This document shows positions 1 to 6,765 of a DNA stretch of 8,194 bases, one piece after another. This stretch comes from Leptotrichia sp. oral taxon 215 (GTDB lineage Bacteria > Fusobacteriota > Fusobacteriia > Fusobacteriales > Leptotrichiaceae). The notes below the pieces were generated by a model. The model did not search any database. It worked only from the letters and a program-made list of their open reading frames with translations, and was not told where the DNA came from. The stretch's first letter is position 1. Every line of letters starts with the position of its first letter. The stretch covers positions 1 to 8,194 of the forward strand of contig CAJPML010000037.1 in NCBI GenBank assembly GCA_905371725.1, given 5' to 3'. The translations under genes and the position numbers were made by a program.

Positions 1-1
1 A

Positions 2-91
2 GATACAAAACTTGAATATCTGATTTCAAAGGATAATATTATTCATCCGAATATTATCCTGTTCAGAAATTCTTTAATATATAAAAAATAA
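2..91 (+). CDS. C-terminal end of an unidentified upstream gene (5' truncated by window edge)
   Basis: Only this forward frame stays open from the window edge. It gives 29 codons ending in TAA at 89-91, 18 nt before the rnr start. The visible peptide includes ISKDNIIHPN and ends FRNSLIYKK; its codons (GAT, CTT, GAA, CTG, AAA) resemble those of the downstream genes. I do not recognise the family from this tail. The short gap to rnr and the lack of room for a full promoter suggest that rnr is read from the same transcript. A chance open frame of this length in A+T-rich DNA is possible, so confidence is moderate. Confidence 0.5.
   Translation, partial: DTKLEYLISKDNIIHPNIILFRNSLIYKK
30..60. repeat. 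Perfect 11-bp inverted repeat with 9-nt loop
   Basis: The arms AGGATAATATT (30-40) and AATATTATCCT (50-60) are exact reverse complements around a 9-nt spacer. The hairpin is A+T-rich and is followed by GTTCAGAAATTC rather than a T tract, so it does not look like a standard intrinsic terminator. It lies inside the last codons of the putative upstream gene, about 50 nt before the rnr start. It could be an mRNA stability or attenuation hairpin, a protein-binding dyad, or chance. Confidence 0.6.
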
Positions 92-109
92 AGTTAAATA
101 AGGTGAGAA

Positions 110-2254
110 ATGAAAAATTTAGAAAAAGAACTGAAATATCTGAAACAGGTTCTGGAAGAATACGAATTTACGTTTCAGGAAATTTTACAGCTGCTGGAGT
201 GGAGCCAGAAAAAGAGAAAGCTGTATAAACAGATTGTAAAAAGCTGGGAAGAAGACGGGGAAATTTACCTGAAAAGAAATGGGAAATACACACTGCCTGA
301 AAAGGAAGGCTTTCTCAGGGGAGAAATTTCAATTGGTAACGGAAATTTTGGATTTCTTGATATTCCTGGAGAAAAAAGTGTCTTTATACCCGGAAATTAT
401 TTAAATACTGCAATGAACGGAGATACGGTTCTTATAAGAATACTTAAGGACAGTAAATCTCCTGATAAGAGCAGGGAAGGTGAAGTCTATAAGATTGTAA
501 AAAGGGACAGGGACATTGTTGTAGGAATATTTGAAAAGAGTATGAATTTCGGGTTTGTAAGGCCTAAAAATGCTCCAAGGGATATATATATTTCAAAGAA
601 AAAGACAAAAGGTGCACAAACAGGGGATCTGGTCGCAGTAAAAATATATTTCTGGGGAGACAGCGAGAAAAAACCTGAAGGTGAAGTGGTAAGCATAATT
701 GGAAATCCTCAGGATACAGAAACTTTGATTTCGGCTCTTCTAATAGATAACGGAATACAGGAAAAGTTTTCAAATGAAGTAATAAAGGAAGTCGACAGGA
801 TAGAAGAAGATTTTTCTGCAGAAATTGAGGACAGGAAGGATTTGAGACATCTTAATATTATCACTATTGACGGAGCGGACGCAAAGGATCTGGATGATGC
901 GGTATACGTTGAAAAAACTGATATAGGATACAAGCTGTATGTAAGTATTGCTGATGTTTCATACTATGTAAAAGAAGGAACGGAACTTGATATGGAAGCT
1001 CTGAAAAGAGGAAACTCCATTTACCTTGTTGACAGGGTAATACCCATGCTTCCGAGAAAACTTTCAAACAACCTGTGTTCGTTGAATCCGTATGAGGACA
1101 AACTTACATTTACTGTAGAAATAGATTTTGATGCAAGAGGAAAAGTAATAAGAAATGACTTTTACAAGTCGGTTATGAAATCCAAATACAGAATGACCTA
1201 TACAGATGTAAATAAAATATTTTCAGGTGATGAGGAACTGATTGAAAAATATAGTGCCATTCATAAAATGCTCACAGAAATGCTTGAACTTTCCCACATA
1301 ATAAGAAATACGAAAAAGCGTAGAGGAAGCATTGATTTTGAACTGCCTGAAATAAAGGTTGTACTTGATGACAGTAAACTTGTCAAGAAAATAGAAGTAA
1401 GGGAAAGAGGGGAAGCTGAAAAGCTGATAGAGGACTTTATGGTTGCGGCAAATGAAGTTGTGGCTGAAAAGCTTTTCTGGGAAGAAATACCTGCCATATA
1501 CAGAGTGCATGAGGATCCTGACAAGGCTAAGATAACTGTCCTGAATGAATCTCTGGCAAAATTTGGATATTATATAAAAAATCTTGATGACCTCCACCCG
1601 GGAAAATTTCAGACAATTATTGAGAAAACAACAGGACTTCCGGAAGGATATCTGATACATAAACTCATTTTGAGGGCGATGCAGAGGGCAAGATATGCAA
1701 ATAAAAATCTGGGACATTTTGGACTGGCTTCAAAATATTATCTGCATTTTACATCCCCTATTAGAAGATATTCGGATCTTGTAGTCCATAGAATGCTGGG
1801 AAGATCAATAGAAAGATTTATGAAGGATAAGGAAAAAACGAAATATATGTCCAGTTTTGAAGTAATTTCGGCGGCTATTTCCAGAACAGAGAGAATAGCC
1901 GACAAGCTTGAGGAAGACAGTGTAAAAATAAAGCTGATTGAATATATGCAGGACAAGATAGGAAAAACTTATATAGCAAGGCTGAGTGGAATGAACAGAA
2001 ATAAGATATTCATGGAGCTTGAAAACCATATAGAAGTTGTTTATAATGTAAATACTGTAAGGGACAGTTTTGTCTATGATGAAGAAAACTATAAAATTAC
2101 TGACAGGAAACATAATATCTCATACACAATGGGAGACACTCTGAAGGTAATAGTTACAGGAGCTTCATATGATAGAATGGAAATAGAGGTTGTACCTTTC
2201 AGTGAAGAGGAAATAAATCTGGAAAATATAGAAACAGAAGATGAGGGGAATTAA
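110..2254 (+). CDS. rnr: Ribonuclease R (RNB-family 3'-5' exoribonuclease)
   Basis: Processive 3'-5' exoribonuclease that degrades structured RNA and, with tmRNA-SmpB, non-stop mRNA in the cytoplasm. The 714-aa product has the family order: N-terminal winged-helix-like region (about 1-62), two cold-shock/OB domains (about 65-125 and 135-200, each with a GNFGF/MNFGF-type motif), RNB catalytic domain (about 243-570) and C-terminal S1 domain (about 617-697). The catalytic motif TIDGADAKDLDDA supplies four aspartates at 254, 260, 262 and 263. HFTSPIRRYSDL at 546-557 carries the conserved RNB arginines, and EDFMVAANE and YRVHEDP are also family motifs. Length is slightly below E. coli RNase R and normal for Gram-positive-type RNase R; the S1 domain and N-terminal extension argue against RNase II. 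The start is fixed by AAGGTGAG at 100-107. The tail (698-714) is acidic instead of lysine-rich. The stop lies 2 nt before smpB, whose ribosome binding site is inside the end of this gene. Confidence 0.97.
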   Translation: MKNLEKELKYLKQVLEEYEFTFQEILQLLEWSQKKRKLYKQIVKSWEEDGEIYLKRNGKYTLPEKEGFLRGEISIGNGNFGFLDIPGEKSVFIPGNYLNTAMNGDTVLIRILKDSKSPDKSREGEVYKIVKRDRDIVVGIFEKSMNFGFVRPKNAPRDIYISKKKTKGAQTGDLVAVKIYFWGDSEKKPEGEVVSIIGNPQDTETLISALLIDNGIQEKFSNEVIKEVDRIEEDFSAEIEDRKDLRHLNIITIDGADAKDLDDAVYVEKTDIGYKLYVSIADVSYYVKEGTELDMEALKRGNSIYLVDRVIPMLPRKLSNNLCSLNPYEDKLTFTVEIDFDARGKVIRNDFYKSVMKSKYRMTYTDVNKIFSGDEELIEKYSAIHKMLTEMLELSHIIRNTKKRRGSIDFELPEIKVVLDDSKLVKKIEVRERGEAEKLIEDFMVAANEVVAEKLFWEEIPAIYRVHEDPDKAKITVLNESLAKFGYYIKNLDDLHPGKFQTIIEKTTGLPEGYLIHKLILRAMQRARYANKNLGHFGLASKYYLHFTSPIRRYSDLVVHRMLGRSIERFMKDKEKTKYMSSFEVISAAISRTERIADKLEEDSVKIKLIEYMQDKIGKTYIARLSGMNRNKIFMELENHIEVVYNVNTVRDSFVYDEENYKITDRKHNISYTMGDTLKVIVTGASYDRMEIEVVPFSEEEINLENIETEDEGN

Positions 2255-2256
2255 AA

Positions 2257-2703
2257 ATGGTACTGGCTAGAAATAAAAAAGCTTTTCATGATTACTTCAT
2301 AGAAGATAAGCTGGAAGCAGGAATTGAACTTGTGGGAACGGAAGTGAAGTCTGTGAAGGCAGGAAAAGTGAGCATAAAGGAAAGCTTTATAAGAATTATA
2401 AAGAATGAAATTTTTATAATGAATATGCATATTACTCCTTATGAATTTGGAAATATACATAACAAACCTGAATCGAGGGTAAGAAAACTTCTCCTTAACA
2501 GGAAAGAAATAGAAAAATGGGCAGCTAAGATAAAGGAGCAGGGATATACAATAATTCCTTTGTCAGTTTATACAAAAAAGAGGCTTGTAAAAATGGAAAT
2601 AGGGCTTGCAAAAGGTAAGAAACTGCATGATAAGAGGGAAGCCCTTAAAAGAAAAGACCAGGAAAGAGATATGAAAAAAGTGCAGAAAGATTTTGCAAGA
2701 TAG
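2257..2703 (+). CDS. smpB: SsrA-binding protein SmpB
   Basis: Small basic protein that binds tmRNA and brings it to stalled ribosomes for trans-translation. The 148-aa product matches the family along its length: NKKAFHDYFIED near the start, EAGIELVGTEVKSVKAGK (20-37), NMHITPYEFGN (56-66), RKLLLNRKEI (76-85), GLAKGKKLHDKR (116-127), and a basic C-terminal tail (128-148) that in the known structures enters the mRNA channel of the ribosome. The start ATG sits 2 nt after the rnr stop, with GAGGGG at 2243-2248 inside the rnr coding end, so translation is probably coupled. The rnr-smpB pairing fits their joint role in ribosome rescue. The tmRNA gene itself (ssrA) is not visible in this window. Confidence 0.97.
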   Translation: MVLARNKKAFHDYFIEDKLEAGIELVGTEVKSVKAGKVSIKESFIRIIKNEIFIMNMHITPYEFGNIHNKPESRVRKLLLNRKEIEKWAAKIKEQGYTIIPLSVYTKKRLVKMEIGLAKGKKLHDKREALKRKDQERDMKKVQKDFAR

Positions 2704-2737
2704 TATCTGAAGGATAATATACGGAAAAGGAGTCATC

Positions 2738-3661
2738 ATGAAAAAAGTAAGATTTTACATGGAAAGTCATAAAAGCGGTGCTTCAAAGATTTTAGCTTTT
2801 ATATCAGTGTTTTTTTGGGGAATATCCTTTCTTTTTACGAAGATGGGTTTTAAATATTATAAGGATCCTGTTACATTGGCAGTTCTGAGGTATGTTTTTT
2901 CTTTTTTTACTTTAATTGTGTTTATTTTTATCAAAAAGATAAAACTCCCTCATGCAAAAGACGGCCTGATGTTTTTTATATCAGGATTTTCAGGATTTAC
3001 AGTATATATGATAGCCTTTAATAAAGCTGTAAGTACATTGAGCTCGGCAACTGCGAGCATACTTCTGGCATGTAGTCCAATTATTACAGCATTGTTATCA
3101 TGGATATTTTTGAAGGAAAGAATTAATATCTACTGCTGGATTTCAATTTTTATTTCTTTTACAGGAATTCTAGTTCTGACACTGTGGGAAGGAGTTCTTT
3201 CATTTAATGTAGGGGTATTTTGGATGCTTTTTGCATCAACGGCTCTTGCTGTATATAATATTATACAGAAGAAATTCGTTGAGAAATATTCAGCTTCAGA
3301 AGCTACGACTTTCAGTCTTCTGGCAGGGACAATACTTATAGTATTATATTCTCCGAAGTCACTGCTGGAAATTCCTAAAATGAATTTTGAGAGTTTTTTC
3401 ATAATTCTTTGCCTGTCGCTGATGGCAAGCGTTCTTGCTTCACTTTTCTGGACAAAGTCTCTTTCTCTTGCTGAAACGACAAGCGAAATTGTAAATTTTA
3501 TGTTTCTTATGCCTTTTATTGCTGCAATTGCAGGAATAGTTTTTCTGGATGAGAAGCTGACTCTGGCTACAATTATTGGTGGTGTAATAATTCTTGCAGG
3601 AATTGTAGGATTTAACAGGTTTAAGGATATGAAGGAAGTAAAACATATAAAAATCAGATAA
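2738..3661 (+). CDS. EamA/DMT-superfamily transporter, substrate unknown
   Basis: Inner-membrane protein of 307 aa with about ten hydrophobic segments (roughly 18-36, 46-66, 76-96, 104-124, 131-149, 156-176, 190-207, 218-238, 252-270, 275-293). They are arranged as two homologous five-helix halves, as in the drug/metabolite transporter superfamily. Each half ends with the family pattern of a proline-containing helix followed by an acidic turn: SPIITALLSWIFLKERI (113-129) and MPFIAAIAGIVFLDEKL (258-274). Such proteins export or exchange small metabolites, but the sequence does not reveal the substrate. The start is set by AAAGGAG at 2726-2732; a second in-frame ATG at residue 8 has no such site. 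It follows smpB by 34 nt with no terminator between them. Adjacency to uppP is interesting because some DMT-like proteins (ArnE/F) move undecaprenyl-linked sugars, but this link is speculation. Confidence 0.9.
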   Translation: MKKVRFYMESHKSGASKILAFISVFFWGISFLFTKMGFKYYKDPVTLAVLRYVFSFFTLIVFIFIKKIKLPHAKDGLMFFISGFSGFTVYMIAFNKAVSTLSSATASILLACSPIITALLSWIFLKERINIYCWISIFISFTGILVLTLWEGVLSFNVGVFWMLFASTALAVYNIIQKKFVEKYSASEATTFSLLAGTILIVLYSPKSLLEIPKMNFESFFIILCLSLMASVLASLFWTKSLSLAETTSEIVNFMFLMPFIAAIAGIVFLDEKLTLATIIGGVIILAGIVGFNRFKDMKEVKHIKIR

Positions 3662-3677
3662 TTGTATCAAGCGGTTC

Positions 3678-3705
3678 TTGACATCAGTTCAAGGTTAGAT
3701 ACGAA
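3678..3705 (+). promoter_or_regulatory. Possible internal promoter before uppP
   Basis: A perfect TTGACA (3678-3683) lies in the 63-nt gap between the transporter gene and uppP. At 16-bp spacing the -10 position reads TACGAA (3700-3705), a poor match to TATAAT. The TTGACA overlaps a small dyad, CTTGA (3677-3681) with TCAAG (3689-3693). This may be a weak or activated internal promoter for uppP or a chance match. Confidence 0.25.
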
Positions 3706-3724
3706 TGTAAAAAAGGAGAAAATC

Positions 3725-4549
3725 ATGATTCTAGATATTTTAAAGGTCATTTTAATGAGCCTTGTGGAAGGGCTAACAGAATTTATTCCTGTAAGCAGTA
3801 CAGGACATATGATAATAGTGGAGCAGTTTTTAAAGCTGTCAGAAAATAAACAGTTTGTAAATGCTTTTGAAATAATAATCCAGCTTGGAGCAATATTATC
3901 AGTTGTTGTGTATTACTGGAATAAAATATGGCCTTTTTCCTCGAAAATTTCCTCACAGAAAAGAAAAGAAATAACGCTCATGTGGATAAAAATTATCGCT
4001 GCAGTATTGCCTGCGGTAGTTTTAGGGCTCCTTTTTGATGATGTTATAGATGAGCATCTTTTTAATCCAATGACAGTTTCAGTAATGCTTGTAGTATATG
4101 GAATTTTACTTATATGGCTGGAATCAGGCAAAAAAAGAAAAGAAAAATTTAAAACTATAGCTGAACTTCCTATTATAACAGCTGTAGAAATAGGAATTTT
4201 CCAATGTCTGGCAATGGTGCCGGGGACTTCGAGATCGGCTGCCACTATTATTGGCGGAGTTCTTCTGGGTCTTAATAGAGTTCTTGCAACTGAATTTTCT
4301 TTTTTTCTGGCAATTCCTACAATGCTTGGGGCAACTCTTCTGAAAATAATTAAAATAGGTTCAGGACTTGGAGGACACGAGTGGTTTTTCATAGCTTTAG
4401 GATTTATCCTTTCATTTATATTTGCCTATGGAGTGATAAAAATATTTATGAATTATATTAAAAAGCATGATTTTAAAATATTTGGATATTATCGTATCAT
4501 AGTAGGAATAATTATTTTAATTTTCTTTCTTACGGGGGTTGTAAAGTAA
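3725..4549 (+). CDS. uppP: Undecaprenyl-diphosphatase UppP (BacA family)
   Basis: Integral membrane phosphatase that converts undecaprenyl diphosphate to the monophosphate lipid carrier used for peptidoglycan and surface polysaccharide synthesis; overexpression is known to give bacitracin resistance. The 274-aa product has both signature motifs: EGLTEFIPVSSTGH at 15-28, supplying the glutamates (15, 19), serines and histidine (28) of the active site, and PGTSRSAAT at 166-174 with the catalytic arginine at 170. Multiple hydrophobic helices cover the rest, and length is typical. A longer frame opens at a TTG at 3662, but I prefer the ATG at 3725. It has AAGGAG at 3713-3718 with 6-nt spacing, and the protein then begins at the usual distance from motif 1. 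The gene ends 3 nt before the next start, indicating tight coupling with the HemZ-like gene. Confidence 0.96.
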   Translation: MILDILKVILMSLVEGLTEFIPVSSTGHMIIVEQFLKLSENKQFVNAFEIIIQLGAILSVVVYYWNKIWPFSSKISSQKRKEITLMWIKIIAAVLPAVVLGLLFDDVIDEHLFNPMTVSVMLVVYGILLIWLESGKKRKEKFKTIAELPIITAVEIGIFQCLAMVPGTSRSAATIIGGVLLGLNRVLATEFSFFLAIPTMLGATLLKIIKIGSGLGGHEWFFIALGFILSFIFAYGVIKIFMNYIKKHDFKIFGYYRIIVGIIILIFFLTGVVK

Positions 4550-4552
4550 CGG

Positions 4553-6028
4553 ATGATAATTTCAAATATAGATATAAATAAGAACAAGCTGGAAGAATTT
4601 GTAAGGGTTCTTCTTCCTGAATACTATGAAATTTTATCTGAAAATACAGATAAAAATATATGTATAGATGTAAATAAAAGTTTACATCTCATAACAGTGA
4701 AATCTTCTGTTATTATTGGAGATAGAACTGTAAAGGAAGTTGAATTTTCTTATGAAAAAATAGGATATGATTATTTTGATCAGGCAGAAGTTATGGTAAA
4801 AACTTCCCTTCTGAAGCTTTTTGGGAAAGAAAGGAAATATAAGTGGGGAGCACTTATAGGTGTACGTCCTACAAAGATTGCCGGAAGGTTTTTAAATATG
4901 GGGCTTTCCTATGAAAGAATAGAAGATATATTGAAAAATATATATTTTGTAAGTGATGAAAAGATAAAGCTGCTCCTTGATATAGTGAAGAGGCAGGAAA
5001 AATATCTCGACAGGGAAACTGTAGGAGTCTATATAGGTGTGGCTTTCTGCCCTACAAAATGTACTTACTGTTCATTTCCTGCGTATCTTCTGAAGGGAAA
5101 GTATGCAGAAAGGTATGATGAATATATTGAGTCACTTTACAGTGAAACAGCTGAAATAGGTAAATTTGCACAGGAACAGAAATTAAAGATAAATACAATA
5201 TACATTGGTGGGGGGACACCGTCAATACTTTCGGCTGAAGAGATTGAAAAACTTCTTCTGACTGTAAAGGAAAACTATGATTTGCAAAATCTTAGGGAGT
5301 TTACTTTTGAAGCTGGAAGGATAGACACTTTAGACAGGGAAAAACTTCAAATATTTAGAAAATATGGTGTAGACAAAATAAGTATAAATCCGCAAAGTTT
5401 TAATGAAAAGACTTTAAAGCTTGTAAACAGGTATCACAACAGGGAAGAATTTGACAATGTTTACAGTATGTCTAAAGAAACAGGACTGAAAATTAATATG
5501 GATCTGATTCTGGGTCTTCCCGAAGAAACAACTGAAGATATTCTGCATACATTGGAAGAACTGGAGAAATATAATCCTGAAAACCTTACAATCCATAATC
5601 TTGCAATAAAAAATGCAAGCAGGCTGAATAAGGAAAACTACAGGCATTATATTGAACTTGATTATGAAAGAATTTTTGATAAAATAAATAAAGTGACAGA
5701 AAATAAGAAACTGAATCCTTATTACATGTACAGACAGAAAAACAGTTTCCAATGGGGAGAAAACCTTGGATATTCTCTAGAAGGTGAAGAGTCTGTCTAT
5801 AATATTGAAATGATAGAGGAAAACAAGACTGTCATCGGAATCGGTGCAGGAGCAATAACAAAACTTATACATTATAATGAAAAAGAAAAAAGAAACAGTA
5901 TAAAAAGGCTTGTGAATCCAAAGGATCCGCTGGTGTGGGTAAATGAACTGCCAGTAAGACTGGAGGAGAAAAAACAGGCTTTAAAAAATCTGTTTGAAAG
6001 TAAGGATGAAAAATTTGAGTATACTTAA
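4553..6028 (+). CDS. hemZ: HemZ-like radical SAM protein (coproporphyrinogen dehydrogenase HemZ family)
   Basis: Cytoplasmic radical SAM enzyme of 491 aa, close to the length of B. subtilis HemZ. The [4Fe-4S] motif is CPTKCTYC with cysteines at 166, 170 and 173, followed by the SAM-binding GGGTP at 219-223. HemZ-type rather than HemW/HemN-type features are the long N-terminal region (1-155) with IGVRPTKI at 102-109, EAGRIDTL (253-260), ISINPQSF (276-283), and a C-terminal block with YYMYRQKN (390-397), NLGY, YNIEMIEENKTVIGIGAGA (416-434). The family is annotated as oxygen-independent coproporphyrinogen III dehydrogenase in heme synthesis, but biochemical support for HemZ itself is thin and no other heme gene is visible here. 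The substrate should be treated as unproven. The start is 3 nt after uppP and lacks a well-spaced ribosome binding site (GGGGG at 4534-4538 is far), so translation probably depends on termination of uppP. Confidence 0.9.
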   Translation: MIISNIDINKNKLEEFVRVLLPEYYEILSENTDKNICIDVNKSLHLITVKSSVIIGDRTVKEVEFSYEKIGYDYFDQAEVMVKTSLLKLFGKERKYKWGALIGVRPTKIAGRFLNMGLSYERIEDILKNIYFVSDEKIKLLLDIVKRQEKYLDRETVGVYIGVAFCPTKCTYCSFPAYLLKGKYAERYDEYIESLYSETAEIGKFAQEQKLKINTIYIGGGTPSILSAEEIEKLLLTVKENYDLQNLREFTFEAGRIDTLDREKLQIFRKYGVDKISINPQSFNEKTLKLVNRYHNREEFDNVYSMSKETGLKINMDLILGLPEETTEDILHTLEELEKYNPENLTIHNLAIKNASRLNKENYRHYIELDYERIFDKINKVTENKKLNPYYMYRQKNSFQWGENLGYSLEGEESVYNIEMIEENKTVIGIGAGAITKLIHYNEKEKRNSIKRLVNPKDPLVWVNELPVRLEEKKQALKNLFESKDEKFEYT

Positions 6029-6083
6029 AAGGGCTGGTAAAAAATTAAAATAAAAGGGAAATTAATTGAGGGGGTAGAAAGAC

Positions 6084-6668
6084 ATGAAAATAAAACATGT
6101 TGTTATTTTTGTAATACTTTTAACTGTGGGAAACTTTTTAAGACTCTATATAGAGGATAAGCGTATTCCTGATATAGAAATTAGTGAAGAACCTTCCTAT
6201 AAGAAGGAGAAAGCCAAGAAGGAAAATGATCTGTCAAAGACGGATAAAAAGTTTGATGTGAACAGTGTCGGCTATGATGAGCTCCTGAAACTGGGATTTC
6301 AGAAATCAAAAGCTGAAAAGATTGTTGAATTTCGGGATGAAGTGGGGATTATTTCAGATATTAAGGAAATGAAAAATATTCCACGTTTTGGTGATGCAGT
6401 AATGAAACAGGCAAAAAAATACCTTTATGTTGATGAAGAGAAAATAAAAAATCCTGCTGAAAACTATAATGGGAAAAATTTAAAAAAATACAACATTAAC
6501 AGCGTTGATGAAGATACATTGAAAATGCTGGGATTTACAAAAAAGGAAATAAATAGGCTTATGCCTGAAATAAGAAAAGGGAATATCCGTTCCAATATTG
6601 ACCTCGAAAAGCTTATTGGGAGCCCAAGATATGAAGAAGTTGAAAAACGGATAAAATATAGTGAGTAG
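6084..6668 (+). CDS. Membrane-anchored protein with two ComEA-like helix-hairpin-helix modules
   Basis: The 194-aa product starts MKIKH, followed by one hydrophobic segment (about 5-23) and a charged linker (24-55, lysine and glutamate rich). This suggests an N-terminal anchor with the rest outside the cytoplasmic membrane. Two related modules follow. The first (about 57-116) begins FDVNSVGYDELLKLGF and continues through IVEFRDE and NIPRFGDAVMKQAKKYL. The second (about 136-192) begins YNINSVDEDTLKMLGF. The NSV..D.L..LGF start is the form seen in ComEA, the DNA receptor of natural transformation. Compared with typical ComEA, there is no SLBB domain before the HhH region, the module is doubled, and the GIG hairpin is altered to GFQ/GFT. 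DNA binding is therefore not certain. The start has GAGGGGG at 6069-6075 with good spacing. It lies 55 nt after the HemZ-like gene with no terminator between. Function unknown; a DNA-uptake or envelope adaptor role is possible. Confidence 0.72.
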   Translation: MKIKHVVIFVILLTVGNFLRLYIEDKRIPDIEISEEPSYKKEKAKKENDLSKTDKKFDVNSVGYDELLKLGFQKSKAEKIVEFRDEVGIISDIKEMKNIPRFGDAVMKQAKKYLYVDEEKIKNPAENYNGKNLKKYNINSVDEDTLKMLGFTKKEINRLMPEIRKGNIRSNIDLEKLIGSPRYEEVEKRIKYSE

Positions 6669-6673
6669 GAATA

Positions 6674-6702
6674 TTGACTTTTACATTTTAAAGTGTTACT
6701 AT
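6674..6702 (+). promoter_or_regulatory. Sigma-70-type promoter for the VOC gene
   Basis: TTGACT (6674-6679, 5 of 6 to TTGACA) and TACTAT (6697-6702, 4 of 6 to TATAAT) are separated by exactly 17 bp. The promoter starts 6 nt after the stop of the HhH gene, and the start codon of the VOC gene is about 60 nt beyond the -10. The -10 forms the first bases of the left arm of a palindrome, which suggests repression by a protein bound there. Confidence 0.6.
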
Positions 6703-6724
6703 ATTTTTATATACAAATATAGTA
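6697..6724. promoter_or_regulatory. Operator-like palindrome over the -10 region of the VOC gene
   Basis: Arms TACTATATTT (6697-6706) and AAATATAGTA (6715-6724) are perfect 10-bp reverse complements around an 8-nt spacer, part of which (TATATA) is itself symmetric. The left arm contains the -10 TACTAT and the right arm covers the expected transcription start. No T tract follows that would make it a terminator for the upstream gene, although the flank is A/T-rich. TACTAT half-sites recall, from memory, the operators of HxlR-family quinone-stress repressors such as B. subtilis YodB, but the spacing here is different. Confidence 0.5.
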
Positions 6725-6765
6725 TATGATAAAAATATTATTTTTTAAAATGGGAAGTGGATGTT

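Noticed and set aside
1223..1717. 164-codon open frame on the minus strand inside rnr
   Set aside because: It lies wholly antisense to strongly conserved rnr codons, has no recognisable domain, and its composition is that of a reverse-complement shadow.
3662..3705. Possible structured leader or riboswitch before uppP
   Set aside because: Only short 5-bp pairings (GTATC with GATAC, CTTGA with TCAAG) are present, with no known riboswitch core and too little room in the 63-nt gap.
3662..3724. TTG-initiated N-terminal extension of UppP
   Set aside because: There is no ribosome binding site before the TTG, the extra residues are polar and not family-like, and ATG 3725 has AAGGAG at ideal spacing.
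3913..4392. 159-codon open frame on the minus strand inside uppP
   Set aside because: It is antisense to the conserved UppP core, including the PGTSRS motif; no domain or credible start context is seen.
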